Assembly: GCA_002070115.1 (NCBI GenBank)
Contig: MWCO01000008.1
Location: 62,001 to 126,000 of the forward strand
Source of the DNA: Deltaproteobacteria bacterium ADurb.Bin207
GTDB lineage: Bacteria > Myxococcota_A > Polyangia > Polyangiales > Polyangiaceae
Direction: 5' to 3'
DNA: 64,000 nucleotides
Positions within the stretch are counted from its first letter, which is position 1, and each line of letters starts with the position of its first letter. The notes beneath the pieces are model-generated. The model made no database searches and was not told where the DNA came from. It saw only the letters and a list, made by a program, of their open reading frames with translations. The translations under genes were made by a program, and so were the position numbers. This document shows, in pieces, positions 27,778-37,071 of this stretch.

Positions 27778-29501
27778 GACGAGCCAGTTTCGAGCTGACG
27801 AAACAACGCCGACACAGCGGGAAAAGCCCGCAACGGCTCACAGAACCGTGAAGCCAGGCTGAGCAATTCTTGCTCCAACGAGTCTGCCTTTTGACTAAGT
27901 TCTGTCGAACGTTGTTCGATGGCTTCGCGTTCTTTTTCGGAAGACGTTTCAAGGCGAAGCAATCCAGCGCGCAATTCACCGATTTGGAATTCAAGATCGG
28001 TCACGACATTTTCTAATTCCACAGCTTTCTTCGATGCTTCCAGGTCCAGCTTGCGAGCAGCAAACCAAGGATCAATCGCATCGGCAAGCCGCCGGTAAGC
28101 ATCCGCAAGCTGAGAATAAGGCTCCTCGAACGCGCTACGGCCCTCCCACAAAATGACCTCCCGATGCAAAGCCATCGCTTGTTTTCTAAGCGTATCGGTA
28201 CGAATCGACGCCTTCTCCGCCTGCTCTCGAGCATCGCGAGCCTCTTTTCTGGCCTTGGACGCGTCTAAGCCCAACCCTTCGACGGCATTGCCAAAACGTT
28301 GTCGTCCTTCTTTCGACTTTCCTTCCAAGGCCGAGAGCATTCGCTGTTCCTTGATCGCATCGGACCGTAACACACTGAGTTCACGCACTTTTCTTTGAAT
28401 TGTGGCAAGCAGCTCTTTGGCCTCCGGGGGTTGGTTTCCCCCATGGGCTTTGGCGAGCATTTGTTCGAAGACCAGAGTACGTTGCGCCCAACGATCCGTG
28501 GTTGTCGAAGGTAAGGACTTGGCTTCTTCCTCCGGAAACACTTGTTCGACGCGCGGTTCGGGAGGCACGGCAATCCTGGCTTTCGCCGAGATTTCCAGCA
28601 GTTCTTTGCATACGGCATGAGCATCGACAGGTCGTTTGTCCGCCGTTTTTTCCAGCAGAGAGGCTATCAACGCTTCGAGCGATGGGGGAACCGATACACC
28701 CATCGAAGCAACCGTGGGAGGCGTCTCCTTGATATGTTGTGAAAAATAGGAAGCCACATCGGAAGCCTGAAACGGGAGCTTTCCGGTCAGCATTTCGAAA
28801 AGCATCACCCCAAACGAATACAGATCGGCCGAAGGTCCCGCATCGATCGTCGAAATCCGCTCGGGAGCCATGTACTGAGGAGTACCAAAAACCTCGCCAG
28901 CCGAAGTTAAACGAGCATCATGCATGGATCGCGCAATGCCGAAATCCAGCAACTTGGCAAGCGGAGACGTCCCCTCGCGCGCGCATAAAAATACATTGTC
29001 CGGCTTCAGATCGCGATGAATCACATCGAAGTCATGCGCACGAGCCAAGGCGCGAGCAATCTGCAACGCAATGGGCATTGCTTGGGGCATCGTCAACGCC
29101 CCTCTCGCAATGACGTCAGCCAAGGTTTCCCCCTCGAGATATTCCATCACCAAATACGGCAACCCGTCGTCCGTCTCCCCATGATCGAGAATCTCGATGA
29201 TGTTGGGATGCGCAAGCTTCTGAGTCGCTTTCGCCTCCCGACGAAATCGCTCGCGAACGACCTGGTTACGCCCCAATCCGGAACTCAGGATCTTCACCGC
29301 ACAGGCGCGTTTCACCACACGATGCCGCGCCACGTACACGGTCGCCATCCCCCCCTCCGCAAGCACACGCTCGATCTCATAGCGTCCGGAAAGCACCAGC
29401 CCTATGCGAGGGTCCTGCATCGCCACAAGAGTCTCCCCGTCGACGAAGCACTTCGTGGCATCTGAAGGGTACCGAAGATGACAACGAGGACACGTCTTCA
29501 T
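27774..29501 (-). CDS. Hanks-type Ser/Thr protein kinase with N-terminal zinc-ribbon-like motif and coiled-coil tail
   Basis: 575 residues. The first 20 residues carry CPRC and a third Cys (positions 4, 7, 18), like a truncated zinc ribbon. A complete kinase domain spans about 41-305: AEGGMATVY, Lys70 in ACAVKIL, IHRDLKPDN, DFGIARS and GTPQYMAPE. The remainder (about 340-560) is a long charged coiled coil (AKARKEARDAREQAEKASIR; LENVVTDLEFQIGELRAGL). No transmembrane segment is visible, so it is probably cytoplasmic. All catalytic residues are intact. It overlaps the sigma-54 kinase-activator gene tail-to-tail, and the two may antagonise each other by antisense transcription. Confidence 0.93.
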   Translation of the reverse strand: MKTCPRCHLRYPSDATKCFVDGETLVAMQDPRIGLVLSGRYEIERVLAEGGMATVYVARHRVVKRACAVKILSSGLGRNQVVRERFRREAKATQKLAHPNIIEILDHGETDDGLPYLVMEYLEGETLADVIARGALTMPQAMPIALQIARALARAHDFDVIHRDLKPDNVFLCAREGTSPLAKLLDFGIARSMHDARLTSAGEVFGTPQYMAPERISTIDAGPSADLYSFGVMLFEMLTGKLPFQASDVASYFSQHIKETPPTVASMGVSVPPSLEALIASLLEKTADKRPVDAHAVCKELLEISAKARIAVPPEPRVEQVFPEEEAKSLPSTTTDRWAQRTLVFEQMLAKAHGGNQPPEAKELLATIQRKVRELSVLRSDAIKEQRMLSALEGKSKEGRQRFGNAVEGLGLDASKARKEARDAREQAEKASIRTDTLRKQAMALHREVILWEGRSAFEEPYSQLADAYRRLADAIDPWFAARKLDLEASKKAVELENVVTDLEFQIGELRAGLLRLETSSEKEREAIEQRSTELSQKADSLEQELLSLASRFCEPLRAFPAVSALFRQLETGSS

Positions 29502-29804
29502 GCTGCTCCTGACACGATTCAGAACCCGCGCGCATCGATGATCGAAAGCGCGACCATGACCCCTAGGCTAAACGGAGGACGCCCGCGAACGGAAGTCTGA
29601 TAAGGCAATCGATTGAGAACCATCCAACACGGCCGACCCATTCCATTTGGCCGAGATTCCAAGTTCCTACAAACCAAACCAACCGCTCTCATCTTTCAAC
29701 GGTTCTTACCGAAAACTCAATATCTTCCCGCTTGCTTGCTGGATTTGCGTTTCAGACGATCCGCACACCAGGACGCCGAATGGCAAAAATTCTCGGAATG
29801 ATGC
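29502..29804. other. Spacer between a divergent kinase gene and the VanW gene
   Basis: About 300 bases between divergent genes. Short open frames here have no homology-like features and look like chance. I see no tRNA, convincing promoter pair or strong hairpin; it must hold the promoters of both flanking genes. Confidence 0.5.
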
Positions 29805-31343
29805 ATGTTGTTTCCAGCGTTGATCTTTCACGGTTCCACCATGGCAAGCTCATCGTTCGCACCCGCAGTCATCGGCTCGTTGCTCGTGATGGCCACAGGC
29901 ATGGCAAGCCTGTCCGCGGGGATCTGGTTCCTCTTGCCCAAAAACGGATATGCGGCCGAAGGGGTTCGAATCGAAGGAAAGAAAATTCCTCCTAATACGA
30001 CAGCAGAACAATATATTCGCGAGCTTGCGCAGCAAAAAATGGCGCGAACCGTCGCCCTTCAAATCCCCAATGCCTCCGATTCACCTTGCTCGCTCGAACA
30101 ACTCGGTGTGCGTCCCGACATCCAGACTACGATGCGACGAGTCATGCAAGTCGGTCGTCAAGGAAGCCTCGCCTATCGAATCGCGGAAAGCTGGCGCGCA
30201 CGTCGCGCTGAAATCAACGTGCCCCTATCATTCCACGTGGATGCTGACCCGTTGTTGCAACAGGTGATCGAAGCCAAACAAAAATGGGACTACCCATCGA
30301 CACCCGCACGGTACGATTTTCACACACAATCGGCGTTGCCCCACAAAAACGGAAAAGCTCTGGATTCTTATGGCGCTCTCGATCGACTCTACGATTCGTT
30401 ACGTTCAGAGGAAAACGCGATTGATCTGCCGGTGCCCGTGGCGGAGGTGCCCCCTGTCGTTACGGCAAATTATTTGGATCACTTGGATATGAGCCAACGG
30501 GTGGGGCACTTCGAAACACGATTTGCTACCGCAGGCGGACAAGCCAACCGGGCCCAAAACATCGCCACGGCCGCCGCACGATTGGATGGAATCGTCATGT
30601 TGCCGGGCCAAGTCATTTCCTTCAATCAATTGGTCGGCCATCGAACGATGGACAACGGTTTTCAAAAAGCTTGGGAGATCTTCAAAGGAGAGATGGTGGA
30701 AGGGGTCGGCGGAGGCACGTGCCAGGTCGCAAGCACCCTTCACGCGGCAGCTTACTTGGGAGGACTCGATATCGTCGAACGCTCTCCCCATTCTCGGCCA
30801 AGCGGCTACATCGACATCGGCTTGGATGCAACCGTGGTGGATGGGCTCGTGGACTTGAAACTTCGCAACCCATTTTTATTTCCCGTGGTCTTGCATAGCG
30901 TCGTGAACCAAGGACAAATCACCTTTGAAATCTTGGGAGAACAACGACCCGTACGCGTTACCTTTCGCGGAGAAGTCATCAGCACGCAGCGATACAAGCG
31001 CAAAGTCCAAGAAGCCTCATGGCTGACGGAAGGGCGGGTTTTGCGAAAACAACGAGGAATTCGCGGTTTTACTGTAAGAAAGGTGCGCTTGATCCGGGCA
31101 AGGGATGGACAACAGCGGGAAGAAGTGACCCGAGATTTCTACCCGCCCACGACAGAAATATTCTTGGTACCTCCAGGCACGGACCCGGAAAAGGATCTTC
31201 CCCCTCTGCCTCAAGAAGGGGGAAAAGCGCAGGACGACACGGATAGAGACAGCTCCGAGCGACCGAAGCTGGAAATCGAAAACGCCCCCTCCGCGCGAGC
31301 CCCCGCCCCCACTCCATCTCACCACGTGTTCATCGACCGATAA
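29805..31343 (+). CDS. VanW-family protein with N-terminal peptidoglycan-binding-like domain
   Basis: 512 residues. A hydrophobic signal or anchor lies at about residues 18-45. A YoaR/PG_binding_4-like region follows (EGVRIEGKKIPPNTTAEQYI; VPLSFHVDADPLLQQVIEAK). The core VanW domain at about 220-370 has GHFETRF, NRAQNIATAAARLDG, LPGQVISFNQLVG and VGGGTCQVASTLHAAAYLGGL. The C-terminus is Pro/Glu-rich. VanW proteins occur near glycopeptide-resistance genes in some bacteria, but the family is widespread and its activity is not established. The ATG at 29841 is an alternative start. It probably acts at the cell wall. Confidence 0.85.
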   Translation: MLFPALIFHGSTMASSSFAPAVIGSLLVMATGMASLSAGIWFLLPKNGYAAEGVRIEGKKIPPNTTAEQYIRELAQQKMARTVALQIPNASDSPCSLEQLGVRPDIQTTMRRVMQVGRQGSLAYRIAESWRARRAEINVPLSFHVDADPLLQQVIEAKQKWDYPSTPARYDFHTQSALPHKNGKALDSYGALDRLYDSLRSEENAIDLPVPVAEVPPVVTANYLDHLDMSQRVGHFETRFATAGGQANRAQNIATAAARLDGIVMLPGQVISFNQLVGHRTMDNGFQKAWEIFKGEMVEGVGGGTCQVASTLHAAAYLGGLDIVERSPHSRPSGYIDIGLDATVVDGLVDLKLRNPFLFPVVLHSVVNQGQITFEILGEQRPVRVTFRGEVISTQRYKRKVQEASWLTEGRVLRKQRGIRGFTVRKVRLIRARDGQQREEVTRDFYPPTTEIFLVPPGTDPEKDLPPLPQEGGKAQDDTDRDSSERPKLEIENAPSARAPAPTPSHHVFIDR

Positions 31344-31390
31344 TGGCAAACATTCGCCCAAATTGACGCGGTGTGATAGGGCCCAATGGG

Positions 31391-32293
31391 ATGCAGAAAC
31401 GTTCTGAACGCCCTGTAATCGAGATACCGGACCAAAAATCCGATCGGCCAGTCTGGACCAAAGTAGGCGTTATCGCGTTGCTCGGTTTCGTTATCGGGAT
31501 CGCCGTGCCACGGCTGGCAGAATTTCAACTCGGCCCCACACCCCCCGAAGAAGGATCAAAAAAATCCGAGTCTTCCACCCCCTCTTCGCCAGCTTCCGCT
31601 TCGTCCACGGCCTCTGCCCTCGCCACAGCCTCCAGTTCGGCCAAAACCCCAGCCCCCGTCGAAGTGCAAACCGTCGTCGTGAAAAAAACCGATGTCCTCA
31701 CCTGTCGTGACGAACGCAACAAAACCGTGGAAACATGCGATCGTCCTGATTTTGATTCCCTGTTGATTCCCGTCGTCAAAAACCTCGAAAAATGTCCAGC
31801 CGGTGCCGGCCTCGCGGGAAAACTATCCATCGGCTTCGACCTCAACTTCCAAAGCGGCAAAACTGTCGTCCTCCAAGGCAAATCCACCACCATCCCCCAT
31901 TCCACCGTCCAGGGCATCTTGTCGTGCGCCAACGAAGAAGCCAGTCGCATCAAGCTCGACGGCATGCGCCATGACCAGCGGCGATACACTGTGTTCTATT
32001 CTGCCTTTTTCTTCCCCCCGGGAAAAATCATCGATGCAGACATGCAATCCGATGAACCCGAACGAGATTTCCGGGTCGCGGAAGGACCCGAACCAGTCCC
32101 CACCGAATCCATGGGCTCCGCCCAGATCGTCTATGACTCGGTCCTGGTTCGCGACGCTCCCAAAAACGGCAAAGTGATATCCCGTTTGGTTCGCGGAACT
32201 CGCGTGGAACTTCTGTCGAAAAAAGACAGTTGGTACAAGGTCAAGTTCGGTGAACGGGAAGGCTGGGTCTACCGAGGCGCCATTGCTCAATGA
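31391..32293 (+). CDS. Membrane-anchored protein with C-terminal SH3-like domain
   Basis: 300 residues. One transmembrane anchor near the N-terminus (about 22-42, VGVIALLGFVIGIAVPRLA) precedes a Ser/Ala/Pro-rich linker. A central domain with four cysteines follows (LTCRDERNKTVETC...KCPAG...LSCANEE). The C-terminal 60 residues are a bacterial SH3 domain (VLVRDAPKNGKVISRLVRGTR...WYKVKFGEREGWVYRG). SH3b domains usually bind cell-wall material. The ATG at 31391 has AGGG upstream; a GTG at 31373 is an alternative. It follows the VanW gene by 47 bases and is probably in its operon, which supports a cell-wall role. Confidence 0.75.
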   Translation: MQKRSERPVIEIPDQKSDRPVWTKVGVIALLGFVIGIAVPRLAEFQLGPTPPEEGSKKSESSTPSSPASASSTASALATASSSAKTPAPVEVQTVVVKKTDVLTCRDERNKTVETCDRPDFDSLLIPVVKNLEKCPAGAGLAGKLSIGFDLNFQSGKTVVLQGKSTTIPHSTVQGILSCANEEASRIKLDGMRHDQRRYTVFYSAFFFPPGKIIDADMQSDEPERDFRVAEGPEPVPTESMGSAQIVYDSVLVRDAPKNGKVISRLVRGTRVELLSKKDSWYKVKFGEREGWVYRGAIAQ

Positions 32294-32363
32294 CGATACA
32301 AATACGTCGATTGATCACACCATCAACATATCGCGGCGGACCAAACTGACGCATTGTCGATGT

Positions 32364-32603
32364 TCATGAATCGGAAGATTGGCTTTGACGATCGACCTCA
32401 CGAGTGTCGGGTTCATCCTGCATCGCGACAAGCACAAGGGCTGCACCGAAAACCGGAACGAGCCAAATGAGCCATAGCTGAGCGCGTCGCTGCGCCGGTT
32501 CGAAAGAAATGTCCCGACGCACACGTTTCGTTGCCACCACTTGGAGCACCAGGGTGGTGAGCAAAAGAAGCGGGACGATCAAGGTGAGAAAATCGACGTA
32601 CAT
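32364..32603 (-). CDS. Small two-helix membrane protein, PLDc_N-like
   Basis: 79 residues. Helix 1 covers about residues 3-24. A basic cytoplasmic hairpin follows (KRVRRDI), then helix 2 with the WLIWLVPVFGAALVLVAM pattern. The second helix and its lead-in resemble the N-terminal membrane module of cardiolipin synthases and related short proteins (PLDc_N). No phosphodiesterase domain follows. The ATG at 32603 starts the first helix; a TTG at 32654 would add 17 residues. Function unknown. Confidence 0.55.
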   Translation of the reverse strand: MYVDFLTLIVPLLLLTTLVLQVVATKRVRRDISFEPAQRRAQLWLIWLVPVFGAALVLVAMQDEPDTREVDRQSQSSDS

Positions 32604-32752
32604 GGTGGAAGTGAAATGTAGCCACGGCTTTTCACTCAGCAAGGAGGGCGGCAAACGATTTTGGATTTGTTACGAATCCGAATGTTTGCAGACCGTCGCT
32701 AAGAAAGTTGGCCGCATCACCATTTCACGACGATAACGCAGAGGGTATGCCC

Positions 32753-33148
32753 ATGACGTCCTGCCACAACCTGTTGTTTTTTGCACTTTTCGTGTTGGGT
32801 TGCGGCCGCCCGGACCAGCCAATCCAAAAACCATGCGCCACGGATGCCGAATGCAGTCCCGGTACGGCGTGCCGCATCGCTCGCTGCCGAAAGATCTGCA
32901 GTACGACTCTATGGGTGGGACAGACGGTGCAAGTGCGTGGACTTCAAGGACCACGCACCGCCACGATCTCAGATTGCGAACCCGCTCCGGCTCCGGCCGC
33001 AAGTTCATCCTCCACCGCCGCGGCGTCGACCCCCACCCCCGGCCCACGAAAGCTTTGGGTCCGATACGACTCCGGGTTGGAAGAGCAGGTCGAACTCAAG
33101 CGGGTGGTCCTCGACGGCTCCCCTGCCAGTCGACCGGATGGCCGATAA
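32753..33148 (+). CDS. Predicted small lipoprotein, Cys-rich with Ala/Ser/Pro linker
   Basis: 131 residues. Signal peptide with lipobox (VLGC) near residue 16, then a short module with six cysteines (CATDAECSPGTACRIARCRKIC) that recalls the Dickkopf-like 'C..dsEC..g..C' motif frequent in myxobacterial lipoproteins. A Pro/Ala/Ser linker and a small beta domain follow (GQTVQVRGLQGP; LWVRYDSGLEEQVELKRV). The ATG at 32753 lies seven bases after GAGGG; the ATG at 32747 is too close to it. The stop is 7 bases from the convergent NifH-like gene. Confidence 0.65.
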   Translation: MTSCHNLLFFALFVLGCGRPDQPIQKPCATDAECSPGTACRIARCRKICSTTLWVGQTVQVRGLQGPRTATISDCEPAPAPAASSSSTAAASTPTPGPRKLWVRYDSGLEEQVELKRVVLDGSPASRPDGR

Positions 33149-33155
33149 CGAACGT

Positions 33156-33968
33156 TCATCCGCGAATGAACTCAAAAAAGGCATCGTCATCGAGAGGCGT
33201 GGGAAGCGGTACCGTCTCGGGGACTATCTTTTGGATTTTTTCGGCCAATTCAGCGAAAACGAGCGCCGTGGGAGACGCGGGGGCATACTCGACGATTGTC
33301 TTTCGCTCTCGCTCCGCGGCGATGATGAGAGGGTCACGAGGAATGAACGCCAGGTTCGAAGTTCCGAGTCGTTGCGCGAACCGTTCGATGAGGCCGCGAT
33401 CGGCACTCGGCGTACGAAGATTGGCTACCAAACCCGCCAACACGACACCGTTTTCATGGTACGTGTGAATCGCCTTGGAAATATTGTTGGCGGCAAATAG
33501 CGCCATGGGCTCCTCAGACAAGACAATGAGGACTTTTTGAGCGAATCCCTGGCGCAAAGGAGCCGCAAACCCCCCGCAAACCACATCGCCGAGCACATCG
33601 AAAACCACCGTATCATAGTCACCTTGCTCCATGACCTCGAGTTCATCGAGCAATTCCAGCGTCCGCGCCACACCCCTTCCCCCACACCCCACGCCAGGAG
33701 CCGGACCTCCAGCCTCACAACAATGGACCCCATGCCTTCCAATTCGAAGAAATGCCTCGGTCGACGATAAATTGGGATTCGCCACCAACGCATCGAGAAC
33801 CGTCGTCATCGACTGGTCCGCATCCATCAGACGAATGGCGGAATCGTGTTTCGGATCGCAGCCGATATGAAGAACCCGTTTTCCATGGCTCGCGAAATGG
33901 GCACTGAGAGAGGTTGCGACGACAGACTTTCCAATGCCGCCTTTTCCGTATATGGCGATGCGTTCCAT
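33156..33968 (-). CDS. Orphan NifH/BchL/BchX-type iron protein
   Basis: 270 residues, close to the usual NifH length of about 290. Iron proteins of this family are ATP-dependent reductases that pass electrons from a 4Fe-4S cluster at the dimer interface to a partner such as nitrogenase or protochlorophyllide reductase. Visible motifs are the P-loop GKGGIGKS (8-15), [11 protein letters not shown] (37-47), GVGCGGRGV with Cys95 and [12 protein letters not shown] with Cys131. Both cluster ligands and the [13 protein letters not shown] helix are kept. No NifD/K, BchN/B or BchY/Z partner lies in the window. The ATG at 33968 gives the P-loop its normal place; the longer open frame upstream overlaps trpS and its spacer. 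Confidence 0.9.
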   Translation of the reverse strand: MERIAIYGKGGIGKSVVATSLSAHFASHGKRVLHIGCDPKHDSAIRLMDADQSMTTVLDALVANPNLSSTEAFLRIGRHGVHCCEAGGPAPGVGCGGRGVARTLELLDELEVMEQGDYDTVVFDVLGDVVCGGFAAPLRQGFAQKVLIVLSEEPMALFAANNISKAIHTYHENGVVLAGLVANLRTPSADRGLIERFAQRLGTSNLAFIPRDPLIIAAERERKTIVEYAPASPTALVFAELAEKIQKIVPETVPLPTPLDDDAFFEFIRG

Positions 33969-34157
33969 GAGAACGGGAAGATGGGGCGCAAGTCGTCGAT
34001 GTGTCAACCATGGTCCCCAAAAGGACGCTCGGCTTGCTTGCCCATCCGAGGCGCGGACCGCGATTGTTCCGAAACGGAACCCCGGGTTTCCCATTCCGAA
34101 TTCGCCACAAGCAACTCCGCCTTGACACCACTGCCATCGTTTCGCATCACGCCTGCC

Positions 34158-35159
34158 ATGACCAAGCACCGAATTTTTTCCGGTATCCAACCGTCGGGCG
34201 TGCCGACCCTCGGCAATTACCTGGGCGCCATTCGCCATTGGGTGGGCCTTCAAGACGAATATGACTGTCTGTATTGTGTGGTGGACTGGCATGCGATCAC
34301 GCAGTGGCAGAGCCCGGAGTCGCTGTTGACCCAAACGCGGGAAATGGCCGCTGCGCTGCTCGCTTGTGGCGTCGATCCCACACGTTCGATTTTGTTCCAT
34401 CAATCCGCCGTGACCGCGCATTTGCGGTTGGCGTGGATATTCGAATGTGTGGCCCGTATCGGCTGGCTCAATCGAATGACGCAATTCAAAGATAAAGTAG
34501 GGAAAAACCGCGATAGCGCTTCCGCGGGTCTGTATACCTACCCGGTGCTGATGGCCGCGGATGTGTTGGCATACAAAGCCACCCACGTACCCGTTGGCGA
34601 TGACCAGCGGCAACATCTCGAATTGGCCAACGATATCGCCCAAAAGTTCAACCATGATTACGGCGTCGAGTTTTTCCCACCCATCGTGCCCATGGTCCTG
34701 GGCCCCGCCGCACGGGTCATGAGCTTGCGCGATGGCACAAAAAAAATGAGTAAATCCGACTCCTCGGACCAATCACGCATCAATCTCACCGACGACGCGG
34801 ACACGATTGCAGCCAAAATTCGTCGGGCAAAAACCGACTCGGAACCTTTGCCCTCCGAGCCCGAGGGATTGGAAAACCGGCCGGAAGCAAGGAATCTCGT
34901 GGGGATCTATGCCGCGCTGGCCGAATGCGAGCCAAAGGAGGTTTTGACCCAACATGGGGGCAGCGGGTTTGGCGCTTTCAAAGAAGCGCTGGCCGAATTG
35001 GTCATCGATAAACTCGCCCCGATTGCCGAAAGCATGCGACAACACCTCGCCGATCCATCGCAAATCGACGATCAATTGCGTCAAGGGGCCGTCCGAGCCG
35101 CCGCCCTGGCCGACCCTATCGTGACAGAAGCAGAGAAATTAGTTGGATTCCTGCGATGA
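34158..35159 (+). CDS. trpS: Tryptophanyl-tRNA synthetase
   Basis: 333 residues, the normal TrpS length. Class I motifs are present: [16 protein letters not shown] (HIGH region) and KKMSKSD near 195. [16 protein letters not shown] and the C-terminal helical region are typical. The ATG at 34158 matches the usual start ([14 protein letters not shown]); the open frame upstream overlaps the divergent NifH-like gene and is not coding. The stop is 6 bases from the convergent glycosidase gene. Confidence 0.97.
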   Translation: MTKHRIFSGIQPSGVPTLGNYLGAIRHWVGLQDEYDCLYCVVDWHAITQWQSPESLLTQTREMAAALLACGVDPTRSILFHQSAVTAHLRLAWIFECVARIGWLNRMTQFKDKVGKNRDSASAGLYTYPVLMAADVLAYKATHVPVGDDQRQHLELANDIAQKFNHDYGVEFFPPIVPMVLGPAARVMSLRDGTKKMSKSDSSDQSRINLTDDADTIAAKIRRAKTDSEPLPSEPEGLENRPEARNLVGIYAALAECEPKEVLTQHGGSGFGAFKEALAELVIDKLAPIAESMRQHLADPSQIDDQLRQGAVRAAALADPIVTEAEKLVGFLR

Positions 35160-35165
35160 GCAGGC

Positions 35166-36836
35166 TCATGGGACAGGCATCGGCGTGATCAGAATCGAAG
35201 GAGCCGACGAAATGTCCACCACCACGGCACCCCCGTTGGGCGACAGGGTCTGCGTCTTTTTCGTTTTCGAATAATCCCAGCGATACACAGTCACATCGTG
35301 GGAAGCAGGTACGCTGATGGTGGCGCTTGCTCCCTCGCCTGCCGTGGTTTCAGCCCATACGACATAGGCGCGGTCTCCCTGTTTGGTACGCAATGCCACC
35401 GAGCTTGGAGAACCAAGCGCTTGGGTAGCGACGGGATCGGAGTGGGCACCGGCCAGCAAACCGCCCAACGTGGCATAAGCGACTCCGGTATCGGTCAGGA
35501 TAGCTTGCCCCAGCTCACTGATATTCATGAGATTTTCGTATAAGCCCATATAATCGAACGGGCTGGAAGAGGCTCCCGGATCCGCGGAATCGCCCAAAAT
35601 AAACCAATCGATACGATCGATTCCCGCGTTTTGCGCCAGGGCCATGGCTTTCATCAAGTAATTTGCGGCGTAATCCTTGCCGCCAGGGCGGCCATCGACG
35701 GCAAACCGGGGTGCTCCCGACTCGGTTACGATAAACGTTTTACCAGATACCCCCGCCTTTTCGAGTTGCGTTTGTAGCTGGTCGTACAAGTGAAGGAGAC
35801 CTTTCGCGCCCGCATCGGAGTTGCCGTTGGAGAAGATAGGATAATAGTGAAAGCTGACGACATCGAAGTAGGCATCGCCTTTGCGGGGATGGTCCGCATC
35901 CACCTTGCCGCTGGTCGGCTCGTCGGTATAACGTAAGATGGCATTGAGAAACGAGGGATACCCAATCCCTCCGAGGGCCACTTTCCCTTGGGGATCGAGA
36001 TGGTGGACAACCTCCCATGTAACTCTAAGCAAGCGAATATACGCGAAAATTGTATCGTTCCACCAGATGAGATCCGAGGGATTCGGAGGCTGCGTATCCC
36101 ACGATGACGTGGCTTGCCAATGGCCCCCCACTTGATCCGGTTCGTTCCATACTTCCCAGGTGTGGATATAAGGACTGTAGGTGGTGACCACCCGAGCGAC
36201 GAAAGCAGCCCACGGATTGTTCGGATTCACTTGTCCGTTGTCGGTGAAGATGGGCTCATAGAGATTGTTGGGAGAATAATGCTCCCGTTGCCAATCCGCG
36301 GACCCGGCGGGAGCGGTCGAATGAGCTTCCGACGCGCCGACGAGGAAGCAAACGAGATCCTGTTCTCCGGCTTGCAGCATACCGGAGAGTTCTTGGACGT
36401 GGATATCGTCACCCCATCGGTCGAGAAATGGCTCGGTGAGTTTGTGGCGATGGGAGTTGGCTCCGGCGGCGAGACCGAGTTGCGATTCCTCGCTATCATT
36501 GAGTTGGGGATTGTAATAGCCAAGGTTCAACCCATAGGTGAATGGCGAGCCTGTTTGCCCACCGTTGGCTCCGGAGCCCGCCTCGGCCCCCGAACCACCC
36601 ACCGCCCCATGAGCGCCGGCCCCCCCGGTAGACGATCCGCCGGAACCATTGGCCGCGGCACCACCCGTGCCTTCGTGATGGCCCTGCCCGGCCGCACCGT
36701 TGCCCCCAGTCCCCTCGTCGGGACCCGTAACCGGAGAGGCTCCTTGCTCGCTCGAACTGCCACAGCCGAGCATCATCACCACAAGCGGAACCACCCAAGC
36801 GCTCGCACGTTTACCTGCGGAGGAAGCGAAACCCAT
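35166..36836 (-). CDS. Lipoprotein glycoside hydrolase (clan GH-A type)
   Basis: 556 residues. A lipobox (MMLGC, Cys25) and a Gly/Ala/Ser-rich linker (about 40-97) tether a TIM-barrel hydrolase. The acid/base is probably Glu232 in WNEPD and the nucleophile Glu372 in VTESGAP, the spacing expected for clan GH-A retaining enzymes. A small beta domain ends the protein (YVVWAETTAGEGASATISVP). The specific family (for example GH39 or GH5-like) and substrate cannot be read from sequence alone. It should be exposed in the periplasm or on the surface. The ATG at 36836 is preferred; 36842 is equally possible. It is divergent from the trehalose operon. Confidence 0.8.
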   Translation of the reverse strand: MGFASSAGKRASAWVVPLVVMMLGCGSSSEQGASPVTGPDEGTGGNGAAGQGHHEGTGGAAANGSGGSSTGGAGAHGAVGGSGAEAGSGANGGQTGSPFTYGLNLGYYNPQLNDSEESQLGLAAGANSHRHKLTEPFLDRWGDDIHVQELSGMLQAGEQDLVCFLVGASEAHSTAPAGSADWQREHYSPNNLYEPIFTDNGQVNPNNPWAAFVARVVTTYSPYIHTWEVWNEPDQVGGHWQATSSWDTQPPNPSDLIWWNDTIFAYIRLLRVTWEVVHHLDPQGKVALGGIGYPSFLNAILRYTDEPTSGKVDADHPRKGDAYFDVVSFHYYPIFSNGNSDAGAKGLLHLYDQLQTQLEKAGVSGKTFIVTESGAPRFAVDGRPGGKDYAANYLMKAMALAQNAGIDRIDWFILGDSADPGASSSPFDYMGLYENLMNISELGQAILTDTGVAYATLGGLLAGAHSDPVATQALGSPSSVALRTKQGDRAYVVWAETTAGEGASATISVPASHDVTVYRWDYSKTKKTQTLSPNGGAVVVDISSAPSILITPMPVP

Positions 36837-36990
36837 ACCCATACCGCCCACGATAGCATGGAACCCAAAGCCTTCGATAGGGATTTGCACGAACCATCCC
36901 CAAGCCCCCCAAAGAACGATTGCCCATGCCAACAGGATAACCTATTGAAATTACAGAATAATTATAGGGGTATTCAAACAGGTACTTGCG

Positions 36991-36996
36991 TATTAT
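36991..36996 (+). promoter_or_regulatory. Possible -10 box for the trehalose operon
   Basis: TATTAT at 36991-36996 lies in an A+T-rich patch and ends five bases before a long inverted repeat at the presumed transcript start. No good -35 hexamer is present 16-18 bases upstream, so an activator may be needed. Low confidence. Confidence 0.25.
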
Positions 36997-37001
36997 GGTG
37001 A

Positions 37002-37050
37002 GTGAATTCGATCGACGGGCAAAACCATTGAATCCGTCTATCGAATTCAC
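37002..37050 (+). repeat. 17-bp inverted repeat in the leader of the trehalose operon
   Basis: GTGAATTCGATCGACGG (37002-37018) pairs with the complement of 37034-37050, with one mismatch at the twelfth position and a 15-base loop. The second arm ends 21 bases before the ATG at 37072. As RNA it forms a very stable stem-loop; as DNA it could be an operator. No T-tract follows, so it is not a simple terminator. Confidence 0.85.
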
Positions 37051-37071
37051 CTTTACGTGTATCGATTTACC

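Noticed and set aside
29613-29801. Small open frame in the spacer between the kinase and VanW genes
   Set aside because: No ribosome site, no signal or domain pattern, and the composition resembles non-coding sequence.
33156-33968. Evidence of nitrogen fixation
   Set aside because: Only the iron-protein homologue is present. Without nifD, nifK or assembly genes in the window this does not indicate diazotrophy.
34122-34127. TTGACA upstream of trpS as a -35 box
   Set aside because: A 17-base spacing would put the -10 box almost at the start codon, and the bases there do not resemble one.
33846-34157. N-terminal extension of TrpS by 104 codons
   Set aside because: TrpS proteins begin close to the GIQPSG motif, and the extension overlaps the NifH-like gene on the other strand.
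33969-34772. N-terminal extension of the NifH-like gene to a 538-residue frame
   Set aside because: The extension is antisense to trpS and to the divergent spacer. The P-loop starts right after the ATG at 33968, as expected for the family.
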